Below the pieces are notes generated by a model. The model worked only from the letters and a program-made list of their open reading frames with translations. It was not told the DNA's origin and searched no databases. From positions 1-9,547 of the forward strand of contig JACMPN010000523.1 of assembly GCA_014377495.1 (NCBI GenBank): a DNA stretch of 9,547 bases, read 5' to 3'. Position 1 is the stretch's first letter. Every line of letters starts with the position of its first letter. A program made the position numbers and the translations under genes. Shown one piece after another: positions 1-6,560 of this stretch. The DNA comes from Candidatus Sericytochromatia bacterium (GTDB lineage: Bacteria; Cyanobacteriota; Sericytochromatia; JACMPN01).

Positions 1-288
1 CAGCCCCGGCTGCACCCCGAAAAGCCCGGCCCCCCGGGTTGCGGACGCGTGGCCCCCATCCGACGCCCCGGGGGTCGGGGTCGTGGCGGCCGGCGAACCC
101 CCGCCGATAAAGGGCAATTGGGCGGTCGAGCGGCCAGCGCGGCCGCCGGAGGGCGCGAGGCGGTCTGCGCTTTGGGTCGGCTTGGTCGCCGGCGGGGCAT
201 CCGCGGCCTTCGCCGTCGCCTGCCAAGTCGTCTGATAGCTCGCCAGTAAATCCTGAACCCGGCTATCGCCGGCGATTGGGTTGGTCAT
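1..288 (-). CDS. Partial gene of unknown function, 5' end only, running off the left edge
   Basis: The minus strand is open from an ATG at 288 to the first base of the window, giving 96 codons with no stop. The product begins MTNPIAGDSRVQDLLASYQ, a short stretch likely to be helical. It then becomes rich in Ala, Pro, Gly and Thr, which suggests a flexible linker and not a folded domain. The chosen ATG is preceded by AGAGGGGCC, a good Shine-Dalgarno match but very close to the start. The same frame stays open upstream to a stop at 427-429. An ATG at 354 or a GTG at 408 would add a sensible extension (MEVAVTGYKQGNDAIRDAF), so the start is uncertain. I do not recognise the family. It points away from the ABC operon. 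No signal peptide or membrane segment is visible in this part. Confidence 0.55.
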   Translation of the reverse strand, partial: MTNPIAGDSRVQDLLASYQTTWQATAKAADAPPATKPTQSADRLAPSGGRAGRSTAQLPFIGGGSPAATTPTPGASDGGHASATRGAGLFGVQPGL

Positions 289-565
289 GGCCCCTCTGAA
301 AGCGTCTCGGATCGCGTCGTTCCCCTGTTTATACCCCGTCACTGCCACTTCCATGCGCTGGCCACTGCGCCCGACACCCACCCCCTCCGGGATGGCGTTG
401 AAAGCCACCTGCTTTACGTGGGCCCGTCACCGGACTGCCGTATCGACACGGTCAGGGGAATCCGGCGGCAATGTGTCATTTCTTAAACAGCGACACCAGG
501 CAACCTCCGTGCGCCCAGAGCCAGTGACCACAACGGTCGCCTCCGTGTGAAAGGACCCTGAAACA

Positions 566-595
566 TTGACAGTGCTTGTGTCGGGGCGTTAGGTT
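566..595 (+). promoter_or_regulatory. Candidate sigma70-type promoter of the ABC operon
   Basis: A perfect -35 box TTGACA at 566-571 is followed, after an 18-base spacer, by TAGGTT at 590-595. The -10 box keeps the most conserved positions (T1, A2, T6) of TATAAT. Transcription would start near 602, leaving a leader of about 70 bases before the TTG start at 673. The call rests on sequence match and position only. Confidence 0.5.
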
Positions 596-658
596 ACCCC
601 AGATCGGAACCTCGGACGCTGAAGGTTGTCTTTTGTTCATGATTGCTCAAACGGAAAT

Positions 659-666
659 GAAAGGGG
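659..666 (+). promoter_or_regulatory. Shine-Dalgarno sequence that fixes the TTG start at 673
   Basis: GAAAGGGG ends 6 bases before TTG at 673. The frame is closed by TGA at 658-660, and no ATG or GTG lies between that stop and the conserved N-terminal sequence. The TTG is therefore the only reasonable start. Confidence 0.7.
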
Positions 667-672
667 CCGTCC

Positions 673-1641
673 TTGATAGAGGTACAACATCTAGTCAAGC
701 GCTATAACGACCACTTGGCCGTCAACGACGTCTCGTTCACGGTAGAGAAGGGGCAGATTCTCGGTCTGCTCGGTCCAAACGGCGCCGGTAAGTCCACGAC
801 GATGAAGATCATCACGGGATTTTTGCCGCCCAGTAGTGGCAAAGTGACCGTCGGGGGCTATGACATTTTCGAGAATTCCCTCGAAGCCCGTCGTCATCTC
901 GGTTACTTGCCTGAAAATCCTCCCCTGTATGTCGACATGACTGTCTCCAGCTACCTCGACTTCGTCAGCAAGCTCAAGGGCGTGCCTGCGGCCCGCCGCA
1001 AAGAGCGGCTGGACACGGTCCTGCAGCAGTGCTGGCTGACCGACGTGCGGCACAAGCTGATCAACAAGCTTTCCAAGGGCTACCGGCAGCGGGTCGGCCT
1101 GGCCGGCGCCCTGATCCACGATCCCGACGTCCTGATCCTCGACGAGCCCACAGCCGGTCTGGACCCCAAGCAGATCAATGAGACCCGTCAGCTGATCAAG
1201 AGCCTGGCCGGCAAGCACACGGTCATCCTGTCGACCCACATCCTGCCCGAAGTCGAAATGACCTGCGAAAAGGTCGTCATCATCAACAAGGGCCGTGTGG
1301 TGGCCCAGGACACGCCCGAGCGGCTGCGCTCCCGCCTCAAGGGCGGCGAGCAGATCGCCGTCGTCGTTCGCGGTCCCCGCGACGAGGTGGCTGCCGAGCT
1401 GGCCCGGATCGAAGGGGTGCGCGAAGTCCACTCCGAGCCCCATGCCGGTCCGATGACCACGTTCCTCCTGGATGCCGACTCGCTGAATGCCTTGCGCGAG
1501 ACCATCGCCAGCCGCATCGTCGCTGCCGGCTGGGGCCTGCATGAGCTGAAGAGCGTCGGCTACAGCCTGGAGGAAACCTTCCTCCGCCTCACCACCCAAG
1601 AATCCGATCATGCCGAAGCGCCCGCGGAGGTCGCTGTATGA
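673..1641 (+). CDS. ABC transporter ATP-binding protein, GldA/ABC-2 exporter type
   Basis: Cytoplasmic ATPase subunit that should power the ABC-2 permease encoded directly downstream. The 322-residue protein has a complete nucleotide-binding domain: Walker A GPNGAGKS at 34-41, a Q-loop region GYLPENPPLY at 77-86, the signature LSKGYRQR at 133-140, Walker B with DEPTAGLDP at 157-165, and the switch histidine in STHIL at 187-191. All catalytic residues are intact. Glu stands where many ABC proteins have the Q-loop Gln, which is common in this subfamily. Residues from about 225 form the extra C-terminal domain typical of ABC-2 exporters, ending in SLEETFLRLT. Translation starts at TTG, supported by GAAAGGGG upstream. 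The gene is first in the operon, and its stop overlaps the permease start by 4 bases (ATGA), implying coupled translation. The substrate cannot be told from the sequence. Confidence 0.93.
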   Translation: MIEVQHLVKRYNDHLAVNDVSFTVEKGQILGLLGPNGAGKSTTMKIITGFLPPSSGKVTVGGYDIFENSLEARRHLGYLPENPPLYVDMTVSSYLDFVSKLKGVPAARRKERLDTVLQQCWLTDVRHKLINKLSKGYRQRVGLAGALIHDPDVLILDEPTAGLDPKQINETRQLIKSLAGKHTVILSTHILPEVEMTCEKVVIINKGRVVAQDTPERLRSRLKGGEQIAVVVRGPRDEVAAELARIEGVREVHSEPHAGPMTTFLLDADSLNALRETIASRIVAAGWGLHELKSVGYSLEETFLRLTTQESDHAEAPAEVAV

Positions 1642-2354
1642 GCCCCATTTTCGCCATCATCGAGCGGGAGCTGAAGGCCTACTTCGTCTCCCCCATCGCT
1701 TACGTCGTCATCGCCATGTTCCTGGCGCTGTCCGGTTACTTCTTCGCAGCGATCCTCTTTTTGACCAAAGACGCCTCGATGACCTACCAGCTCAGCAACA
1801 TGGCCGTCATCCTCCTGCTCCTCTCCCCGATGATCTCCATGCGGCTGTTGGCCGAAGAGCAACGGCAGGGGACGCTGGAGCTGCTCTGCACGAGCCCGAT
1901 CACCGATGCCGGCATCGTCATCGGCAAGTACGTCGCCGCCCTGGGCCTGTTGGCTGTCATGCTCCTGTTCACCGGCTACGGGCCGGCGATCCTCTTCATG
2001 TACGCCAAGCCCGAGCTGCAGCCGATCCTGTCGGGTTATCTCGGTCTGTTCCTCGTCGGTGCCGCTTTTTTGGCGATCGGCGTGATGGCCTCGGCCTGGA
2101 CCAAAAACCAGATCGTCGCGGCGGCGATCAGTTTTGCCATCTGCCTGATCCTCTGGATCCTGGGCGCCAGCAGCTCTATGGCCGCCGGCGGCAGCTGGGG
2201 CAGTGAGCTGATCAACTATCTCGCCCTCGAACCGCATTTTGGCAGCTTCGTCAAAGGCGTCTTCGACACGAGCGACATCATCTACTACTTCAGCCTGTCG
2301 GCCGTGGCGATCTTCATCGCCATCCGCTCGCTGGAATCCCGGCGCTGGAGGTAA
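1638..2354 (+). CDS. ABC-2 family permease, GldF-like
   Basis: Inner-membrane subunit of the exporter. The 238-residue protein has about six hydrophobic segments, near residues 20-42, 55-71, 96-121, 130-153, 157-177 and 213-230. Between the second and third lies EEQRQGTLELLCTSPIT (73-89), the conserved cytoplasmic motif of ABC-2 and GldF permeases where the ATPase couples. The length is normal for the family. The ATG overlaps the TGA of the ATPase gene, and its stop codon directly follows the GGAGG that serves the next gene. The ATPase, permease, GldG-like and DUF4340 order is a common cassette in bacteria that do not glide, so the Gld label describes homology and is not evidence of gliding. 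The substrate is unknown. Confidence 0.9.
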   Translation: MSPIFAIIERELKAYFVSPIAYVVIAMFLALSGYFFAAILFLTKDASMTYQLSNMAVILLLLSPMISMRLLAEEQRQGTLELLCTSPITDAGIVIGKYVAALGLLAVMLLFTGYGPAILFMYAKPELQPILSGYLGLFLVGAAFLAIGVMASAWTKNQIVAAAISFAICLILWILGASSSMAAGGSWGSELINYLALEPHFGSFVKGVFDTSDIIYYFSLSAVAIFIAIRSLESRRWR

Positions 2355-2357
2355 TCC

Positions 2358-3935
2358 ATGGCAACATCTAAACCCAAACCCAAAGCAAACGTCCTGGACC
2401 GGGTGGGCTGGATCGTCCTCTTCGCCGGCCTGTTGGCACTCGTCGCCCGTCGCTGGCTGCCGATCGGCAGTGCAGCCCTGTTCGATGCCGTGTTCTACGG
2501 CGGCGTGTCCGTGGCGGCCCTCGGGGCCCTGCTCCTCGTCTATGCGAATCTGACGGACCTGACCGCGGTGGCCAAGACCCGCCAGGTCAAGCACGGGGCC
2601 AACTCCCTGGTGCTGACGATCAGCGTCATCGGCCTGATCGGGCTGGTCAACTACCTGGGCTCGCGCTATCACATGCGCTTCGACCTGACGGAAGCCAAGA
2701 CCTTCAGCCTGTCCGACCAGACCAAGAAGATCCTCGGCGACCTCAAGGATGAAGTGAAGGTCACCGCGTTCTACCAGGAGAACAACCCGAGTCTGCGTCA
2801 GGTGAAAGACCTGATGAGCAACTACACCTATTACTCGAAGCAGCTGAAAGTCACGTACATCGATCCGGACCGGCAACCGGCCGTCGCCCAGCAGTACGGG
2901 GTGGAGCGCTACGGCACGACCATCTTCGAAAAGGGCGACCGCAAGGAAAAGGTCACCGGTGTCGGTGAGCAGGACTTCACGAGCGCCCTGATCAAGCTGA
3001 TCAAGAAGAAGGAGACCAAGGTCTACTTCGTCAACGGTCACGGAGAACTGGCCCTGGAAGAAATGGGTGACAAGGGCGCCGGCAAGCTCAAGGAAGCCCT
3101 GGGCAAGGATCATTACGCCACTGAGGCCCTGTCGCTGCCCACGAAGCAGGACGTGCCCCTGGATGCGGACGTGGTCGTCATCGCCGGTCCCAAATCGGCA
3201 TACACCCAGCGTGAGGCCGACGTCCTCGACAAGTGGCTCGCCAAAGGCGGCAAGCTGCTGGCCATGATCGATCCGGGCGTCGAGTCCGGGCTGGACCCGC
3301 TGTTCGCCAAGTATGGCATCACGTTGGGCAAGGATCTGGTCATCGACCCGATCGCCCATTCCTGGACGGACGTGGCCACCCCGGCCGTGACCGCCTACAA
3401 GTTCCATGACATCACGAAGAGCCTAGCCGGGACGACGACGTTCTTCCCCCGGGCCCGGTCCGTGTCCCTGGCGGCCGCACAGCCGACAGGTCAACTCGGG
3501 ACGGTGCTCGCCGAGACGTCACCCGCCGGTTGGGGCGAAACCGACATGAAGAACCCGCAAGCCAAGCTCGACAAGGGTGTCGACCTGGTCGGTCCCGTGC
3601 CCCTGGGCGTGGCCGTCAACAAGGACGCGCCGGACGCCCCCAAGCCCAAGGGTGAGGAAAAGGCGATTCAGACCCGTCTGGTCGTCTTCGGCAACTCGGT
3701 GTTCATCGCCAACACGGTGATCTCGCAGAATGCGGCCAATGCCGATTTGGCATTGAACGCAGTCAACTGGCTCGCCCAGGAGGAATCGTTGATCGCCATC
3801 CGGCCGAAGGCCCCGGCGAACAAGCAGATCACCCTCACCGGTGGTCAGATGAACGGGATCTTCACGCTCTCGGTCCTCGGCATGCCGCTGGCCGTGCTCG
3901 CACTCGGCGCATTCATCTGGTTTAAGCGTCGGTAA
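2358..3935 (+). CDS. GldG-like ABC-associated membrane/periplasmic protein
   Basis: Accessory subunit of the ABC-2 complex, with most of the chain outside the cytoplasmic membrane. The 525-residue protein has three N-terminal hydrophobic segments (about 17-35, 43-63 and 82-101), a large soluble region and a C-terminal membrane helix (about 500-521) ending in FKRR. Family landmarks are RFDLTEAKTFSLSDQTKKIL (107-126) just after the third helix, KVYFVNGHGE (221-230), and LVVFGNSVFIAN (441-452). This arrangement matches the GldG / uncharacterised ABC auxiliary family (DUF4350-like fold). GldG proteins often have a single N-terminal helix, so the two extra segments suggest that part of a second permease-like region is joined on, as in other non-Bacteroidetes members. 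GGAGG at 2347-2351 lies 6 bases before the ATG. A strong hairpin follows the stop codon. Its exact task in transport is not known. Confidence 0.87.
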   Translation: MATSKPKPKANVLDRVGWIVLFAGLLALVARRWLPIGSAALFDAVFYGGVSVAALGALLLVYANLTDLTAVAKTRQVKHGANSLVLTISVIGLIGLVNYLGSRYHMRFDLTEAKTFSLSDQTKKILGDLKDEVKVTAFYQENNPSLRQVKDLMSNYTYYSKQLKVTYIDPDRQPAVAQQYGVERYGTTIFEKGDRKEKVTGVGEQDFTSALIKLIKKKETKVYFVNGHGELALEEMGDKGAGKLKEALGKDHYATEALSLPTKQDVPLDADVVVIAGPKSAYTQREADVLDKWLAKGGKLLAMIDPGVESGLDPLFAKYGITLGKDLVIDPIAHSWTDVATPAVTAYKFHDITKSLAGTTTFFPRARSVSLAAAQPTGQLGTVLAETSPAGWGETDMKNPQAKLDKGVDLVGPVPLGVAVNKDAPDAPKPKGEEKAIQTRLVVFGNSVFIANTVISQNAANADLALNAVNWLAQEESLIAIRPKAPANKQITLTGGQMNGIFTLSVLGMPLAVLALGAFIWFKRR

Positions 3936-3941
3936 CTGGCA

Positions 3942-3980
3942 GCCCGCCAGGGGTGCCGATCGACGGTATCCCTGGCGGGC
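3942..3980 (+). other. Intercistronic RNA hairpin between the GldG-like and DUF4340 genes
   Basis: Bases 3942-3958 and 3964-3980 form a 17-bp stem with a 5-base loop (ATCGA). The outer 11 pairs, GCCCGCCAGGG with CCCTGGCGGGC, are perfect. The inner part has two G-T positions that become G-U wobbles in plus-strand RNA, the direction of the operon. No T-run follows, so it is not a standard terminator. It starts 7 bases after the GldG-like stop and ends 22 bases before the next Shine-Dalgarno. It may stabilise upstream mRNA, pause transcription or lower expression of the last gene. Confidence 0.8.
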
Positions 3981-4002
3981 CCCGCCATGCCAAACCAACT
4001 CG

Positions 4003-4009
4003 GAAGAGG
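4003..4009 (+). promoter_or_regulatory. Shine-Dalgarno sequence that fixes the DUF4340 gene start
   Basis: GAAGAGG ends 6 bases before ATG at 4016. An in-frame ATG at 3953 lies inside the preceding hairpin stem and would add 21 unlikely residues, so the start at 4016 is preferred. Confidence 0.75.
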
Positions 4010-4015
4010 TTGCAC

Positions 4016-4651
4016 ATGAATTCGAAAGTTACGCTGGGCGTCGCCGTCCTGGTGGCGGCCCTCGGCACGTACACCATCATGTACGAAACGAAGCCCAAAG
4101 AACCCGAAGCGTCCAAGAGCCCCGACGAAGTCCAGGTGCTCAAGTTCGAGAACGCCGACCTGAAGGGGTTCACCGTCAACGGTTCGGACGGCACCCTGAC
4201 CGTCGAGCGGGTGAAGGGCAAATGGGAAAACACGGCTGACCACAAGGTGCTCGACACCGAAAAGATCGATGGTCAGCTACGCCCGTTGCAGGAACTGAAG
4301 AGTCGCCGCAAGGTCGCCGACAAGCCGAGCGCCGCTGATTTGGCCACGTTCGGGCTCGACAAGCCGCACACGACCGTCAGTTTCGACTGGCGGGACAAGA
4401 AAATCGAGGTCAAGTCGCTCACCATGGGCAAGCAGAACCTTGAAAAGAACGCCTACTATGCCCAGGCCAACCCGAGCGACACGATCTACGTGCTCGATGC
4501 CTATGGGGTCGACCAGTTGGCCGGCATGATCAAAAAGCCGCCCTACGCCACACCGCCACCGCCACCGGCCCCGGCGGGCAGTGCCCCTGGTGCCGCCCCT
4601 GTGATGATGCCGAATATGGCACCGCCTGACGACGGTCACGGCCACCCATAG
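4016..4651 (+). CDS. DUF4340 domain protein, membrane-anchored partner of the ABC complex
   Basis: The 211-residue protein has one N-terminal hydrophobic helix (about 4-22), which could act as a membrane anchor or uncleaved signal. No lipobox cysteine is present. The soluble domain contains LQELKSRRKVADKP and ATFGLDKPHTTVSF (about 91-123), a pattern typical of DUF4340 proteins, which commonly follow GldG-like genes. The chain ends in a Pro/Ala-rich tail with a six-proline run and a His-containing end (DDGHGHP), probably disordered. At 211 residues it is shorter than many DUF4340 proteins, which can carry repeated copies of the domain. This one appears to hold a single copy. It is last in the operon, separated from the GldG-like gene by a strong hairpin and followed by a terminator. 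The biochemical function is unknown. The family call rests on motif and context. Confidence 0.78.
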   Translation: MNSKVTLGVAVLVAALGTYTIMYETKPKEPEASKSPDEVQVLKFENADLKGFTVNGSDGTLTVERVKGKWENTADHKVLDTEKIDGQLRPLQELKSRRKVADKPSAADLATFGLDKPHTTVSFDWRDKKIEVKSLTMGKQNLEKNAYYAQANPSDTIYVLDAYGVDQLAGMIKKPPYATPPPPPAPAGSAPGAAPVMMPNMAPPDDGHGHP

Positions 4652-4656
4652 CCACC

Positions 4657-4687
4657 AAAACGCCCCTCCGGAGAGGGGCGTTTTTTT
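4657..4687. terminator. Bidirectional intrinsic terminator between convergent genes
   Basis: CGCCCCTC (4661-4668) pairs perfectly with GAGGGGCG (4673-4680) around a CGGA loop. Seven T follow on the plus strand (4681-4687) and four A precede (4657-4660), so both directions yield a U-tract, the plus direction more strongly. It ends the ABC operon from the left and the GAF/GGDEF gene from the right. Confidence 0.93.
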
Positions 4688-4702
4688 GTCAGCCTCGACC
4701 GG

Positions 4703-5755
4703 TCACCGGGTCCGGCGGAGCAGGGCGAGTTCGAGTTGCAAGGCGGCTTCGGCGGCCACGAGGAGGCCCTGACCGTCCTGGTCGGGCCGCAACTGAGTCA
4801 CACCGACCGCGACGGCGACCGGCCCGCCCCGGTCAGGCCAGATCAAGGCGCCGACCAGACTGGTGATCCGGTTCGCCAGGACCGTCGCCCCTCCGAGGCC
4901 GGTGTGGGGCACCAGGGCAAACAGGGTTCCGTCGCCAAGCTGGGCCACAGTGTCACAGGATCTTGCACAGCGGAGGATCTGCCTGGCCACTTCCTGGGTC
5001 ATCGTCCGCCGGGCCTCGCCGGCGACCGTTTGTCCGTCGGCACGGCTGTATTGGACCATGAGGCCTGCGACCGGAAACCGGTAGCGATGGGCCATGGCCA
5101 CGACGATCGGGCAATGATGTTCCAAAAAGGCCCGGTTGACGAGACCGCTGTCGGGATCGGTGACCGCGTCCCGCTGGGCCACCAGATCCATCTGCAGCAT
5201 CGTCCCCAGCCGGTTGACCTGATCGAGCAACTGATCGAACTGCAGCCGCTGCTGGCGCTCCTGCAGCCCGTGCCGGATGCTCGTCACGACCATCTCGCCG
5301 AGCCATTCGAGAAACTTCAGGACCTCCGGGTCGATGACGCCGGGATCCCGCTCAAAACACATCACCCCGATGATCCTGGCCTCTTCGCCGGAACCCAGGC
5401 GCAACGGCACACCCAGCATGCCCCGCGGCTGTTGACCCGGCCCCGGGACGATCCACCGCTTTTGGGCGAGGTCCGGGACCCAGATCGCCGTCTCGCTGGC
5501 CACCACCTGATCTGCCATGCGGCGGGCCGCCATTTTGGTTTCCACCATCGGGAGACCGGAACGGACGATGGGGTCGAGCTCACCGTCCTTGTCGAACCAA
5601 TACCCCACGGCCCGGTCGGAGCCGACGATGAGCCCACCGGCGTTCAGGCAGAGGCCGAGAAGTTCCTCCTGGCTTGTCCCGTCGACCAGATGGGTTTTCA
5701 GGGCTTTCAGCAGGGCGTGACACACCGCCAAGGAAACAGTTGTGGATTGGGCCAT
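4703..5755 (-). CDS. GAF domain protein with a degenerate GGDEF domain
   Basis: Soluble 350-residue protein without membrane segments, probably a cytoplasmic signalling or ligand-sensing protein. Residues about 15-165 fit a GAF domain, with the GVPLRL core at 115-120 and later the strand IIGVMCFERD (128-137). A helical linker (about 165-195) leads to a region shaped like GGDEF: TDPDSGLVNRAFLEHH (199-214) matches the usual D-x-LTGLPNR start, and DTVAQLGDGTLFALVPHT (268-285) sits where the active-site loop should be. That loop reads GDGTL instead of GGDEF or GGEEF, and the usual upstream RxxD inhibitory site is not evident, so diguanylate cyclase activity is unlikely. AGGAGAG lies 10 bases upstream of the ATG. 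The gene starts 19 bases after btpA ends, so the two are probably co-transcribed. An alternative is a purely structural GGDEF-like dimerisation domain. Confidence 0.78.
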   Translation of the reverse strand: MAQSTTVSLAVCHALLKALKTHLVDGTSQEELLGLCLNAGGLIVGSDRAVGYWFDKDGELDPIVRSGLPMVETKMAARRMADQVVASETAIWVPDLAQKRWIVPGPGQQPRGMLGVPLRLGSGEEARIIGVMCFERDPGVIDPEVLKFLEWLGEMVVTSIRHGLQERQQRLQFDQLLDQVNRLGTMLQMDLVAQRDAVTDPDSGLVNRAFLEHHCPIVVAMAHRYRFPVAGLMVQYSRADGQTVAGEARRTMTQEVARQILRCARSCDTVAQLGDGTLFALVPHTGLGGATVLANRITSLVGALIWPDRGGPVAVAVGVTQLRPDQDGQGLLVAAEAALQLELALLRRTR

Positions 5756-5774
5756 GACTCGGTGGCTCTCCTGT

Positions 5775-6560
5775 CTAGCTGCGGCACGCGGAGACGAAGC
5801 CCTGGACCCGCTGGGGATCCGGGCGACCGGTCACGGGGTCTTTCAGGCTGGTGGCGACAATAAATCCCTGGCAGAGGGGCTTCAACCACGGCAGATCGGC
5901 TTCGGCCGCCCCGGAGCCGATCAGGATCGGGGCATCAAGGTTGGCGTTGGCCAGGGTTTCCAACCGTCCACGGTCGACCGTCTGGCCGGTGCCCGAGCCG
6001 CTGACGATGATCGCCGACGCCCCGGCCCGAAACAGGGTGTCCCGGGCGATCTGGACGGGATCCGTCGCCCCCAGCGGGGCGGCGTGTTTGACCAGTATGT
6101 CCGCCCAGATGTCGACTTTGGCGCTGAGCTGCCGTTTCAGGAGGGCGACGTCCCGGGCACAGCCCTCGATGATCCCCTGATCGGTGATCATGGCCCCGAC
6201 GAGGACGTTGATCCGCACAAAGGACGCTCCGGTGACGGCCGCGATGGCCACGGCGCTCTCGCCGTCGTTGCGGAGGACGTTGACGCCAAAGGGGATCTGC
6301 CGGAACGTCGGCACCTGTGAGATGACGGCGGTCATGGCGCTGACGGTGGCGGCATCGACGCGGCCCTTGGCAAACGGGGAGTCGCCGTAATTTTCGATGA
6401 TGATGGCGTCCACACCGCCGAGGGCCAAGGCGGCGGCATCGCTCTTTGCCTGGGCGACGACGCCCGCCCAGTCACCCTGCCAGTTGGCTGATCCTGGCAA
6501 CGGGAGCAGGTGGATGACGCCAATGACGGCGTGCTGACGATCGAAGAGGCGGGTGGACAT
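5775..6560 (-). CDS. btpA: BtpA family TIM-barrel protein
   Basis: The 261-residue protein matches the BtpA/SgcQ family along its full length: GVIHLLPLPGS (14-24), GGVDAIIIENYGDSPF (48-63), GVNVLRND (92-99), VRINV (115-119), ADILVKHAAPL (153-163), SGSGTG (187-192) and the phosphate-loop-like GSG (215-217). The fold is a TIM barrel. The name comes from a cyanobacterial protein needed for photosystem I accumulation, but relatives occur in many non-photosynthetic bacteria and archaea, where their reaction is mostly unknown and nucleoside or sugar metabolism has been proposed. ATG 6560 is chosen because conservation starts just after it and the length then fits the family. A GTG at 6692 would add 44 poorly protein-like residues. 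It is the first gene of a probable two-gene unit with the GAF protein. Confidence 0.87.
   Translation of the reverse strand: MSTRLFDRQHAVIGVIHLLPLPGSANWQGDWAGVVAQAKSDAAALALGGVDAIIIENYGDSPFAKGRVDAATVSAMTAVISQVPTFRQIPFGVNVLRNDGESAVAIAAVTGASFVRINVLVGAMITDQGIIEGCARDVALLKRQLSAKVDIWADILVKHAAPLGATDPVQIARDTLFRAGASAIIVSGSGTGQTVDRGRLETLANANLDAPILIGSGAAEADLPWLKPLCQGFIVATSLKDPVTGRPDPQRVQGFVSACRS

Larger units (their letters stand above)
289..672. other. Divergent intergenic region between the left-edge gene and the ABC operon
   Basis: These 384 bases separate two divergently oriented genes. The part nearest the left gene (289 to about 426) may be coding if that gene starts upstream of 288. The right part holds a sigma70-like promoter at 566-595 and a leader of about 70 bases before the TTG start of the ABC ATPase. 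A weak TATAAA box reads leftward at 328-333 but has no convincing -35 partner. A plus-strand reading frame across 281-550 resembles no protein family and is not called. No RNA gene or terminator hairpin was seen. Confidence 0.5.

Noticed and set aside
103..110. GCCGATAA resembling a sigma28 flagellar -10 box
   Set aside because: No TAAA-type -35 box lies at the right distance, and it is inside the opposite coding frame.
49..249. A 66-codon Arg/Gly-rich plus-strand frame
   Set aside because: It is the complement of the open minus-strand partial gene and looks like a GC-bias artefact.
328..333. TATAAA on the minus strand as a promoter for the left-edge gene
   Set aside because: The bases 17 positions upstream do not resemble a -35 box, and the site may be inside the coding region if the gene starts at 354 or 408.
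281..550. An 89-codon plus-strand frame in the divergent intergenic region
   Set aside because: No family resemblance and no Shine-Dalgarno. It ends before the operon promoter and overlaps the start region of the opposite gene.
691..1611. A 306-codon minus-strand frame opposite the ABC ATPase
   Set aside because: It mirrors the ATPase coding strand, shows no domain and lacks a plausible ribosome-binding context.
1608..3407. A 599-codon open frame on the minus strand opposite the permease and GldG-like genes
   Set aside because: It is antisense to two clearly conserved genes, and its product is rich in Gly, Asp, Gln and Arg with no recognisable domain. Such frames arise from the codon bias of GC-rich genes.
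4550..4570. CCACCG triplet-like repeat near the end of the DUF4340 gene
   Set aside because: It simply encodes the polyproline part of the C-terminal tail and is in frame.
4736..5863. A 375-codon plus-strand frame opposite the GAF/GGDEF gene
   Set aside because: The composition is typical of an antisense shadow, and the minus-strand protein has recognisable GAF and GGDEF features.
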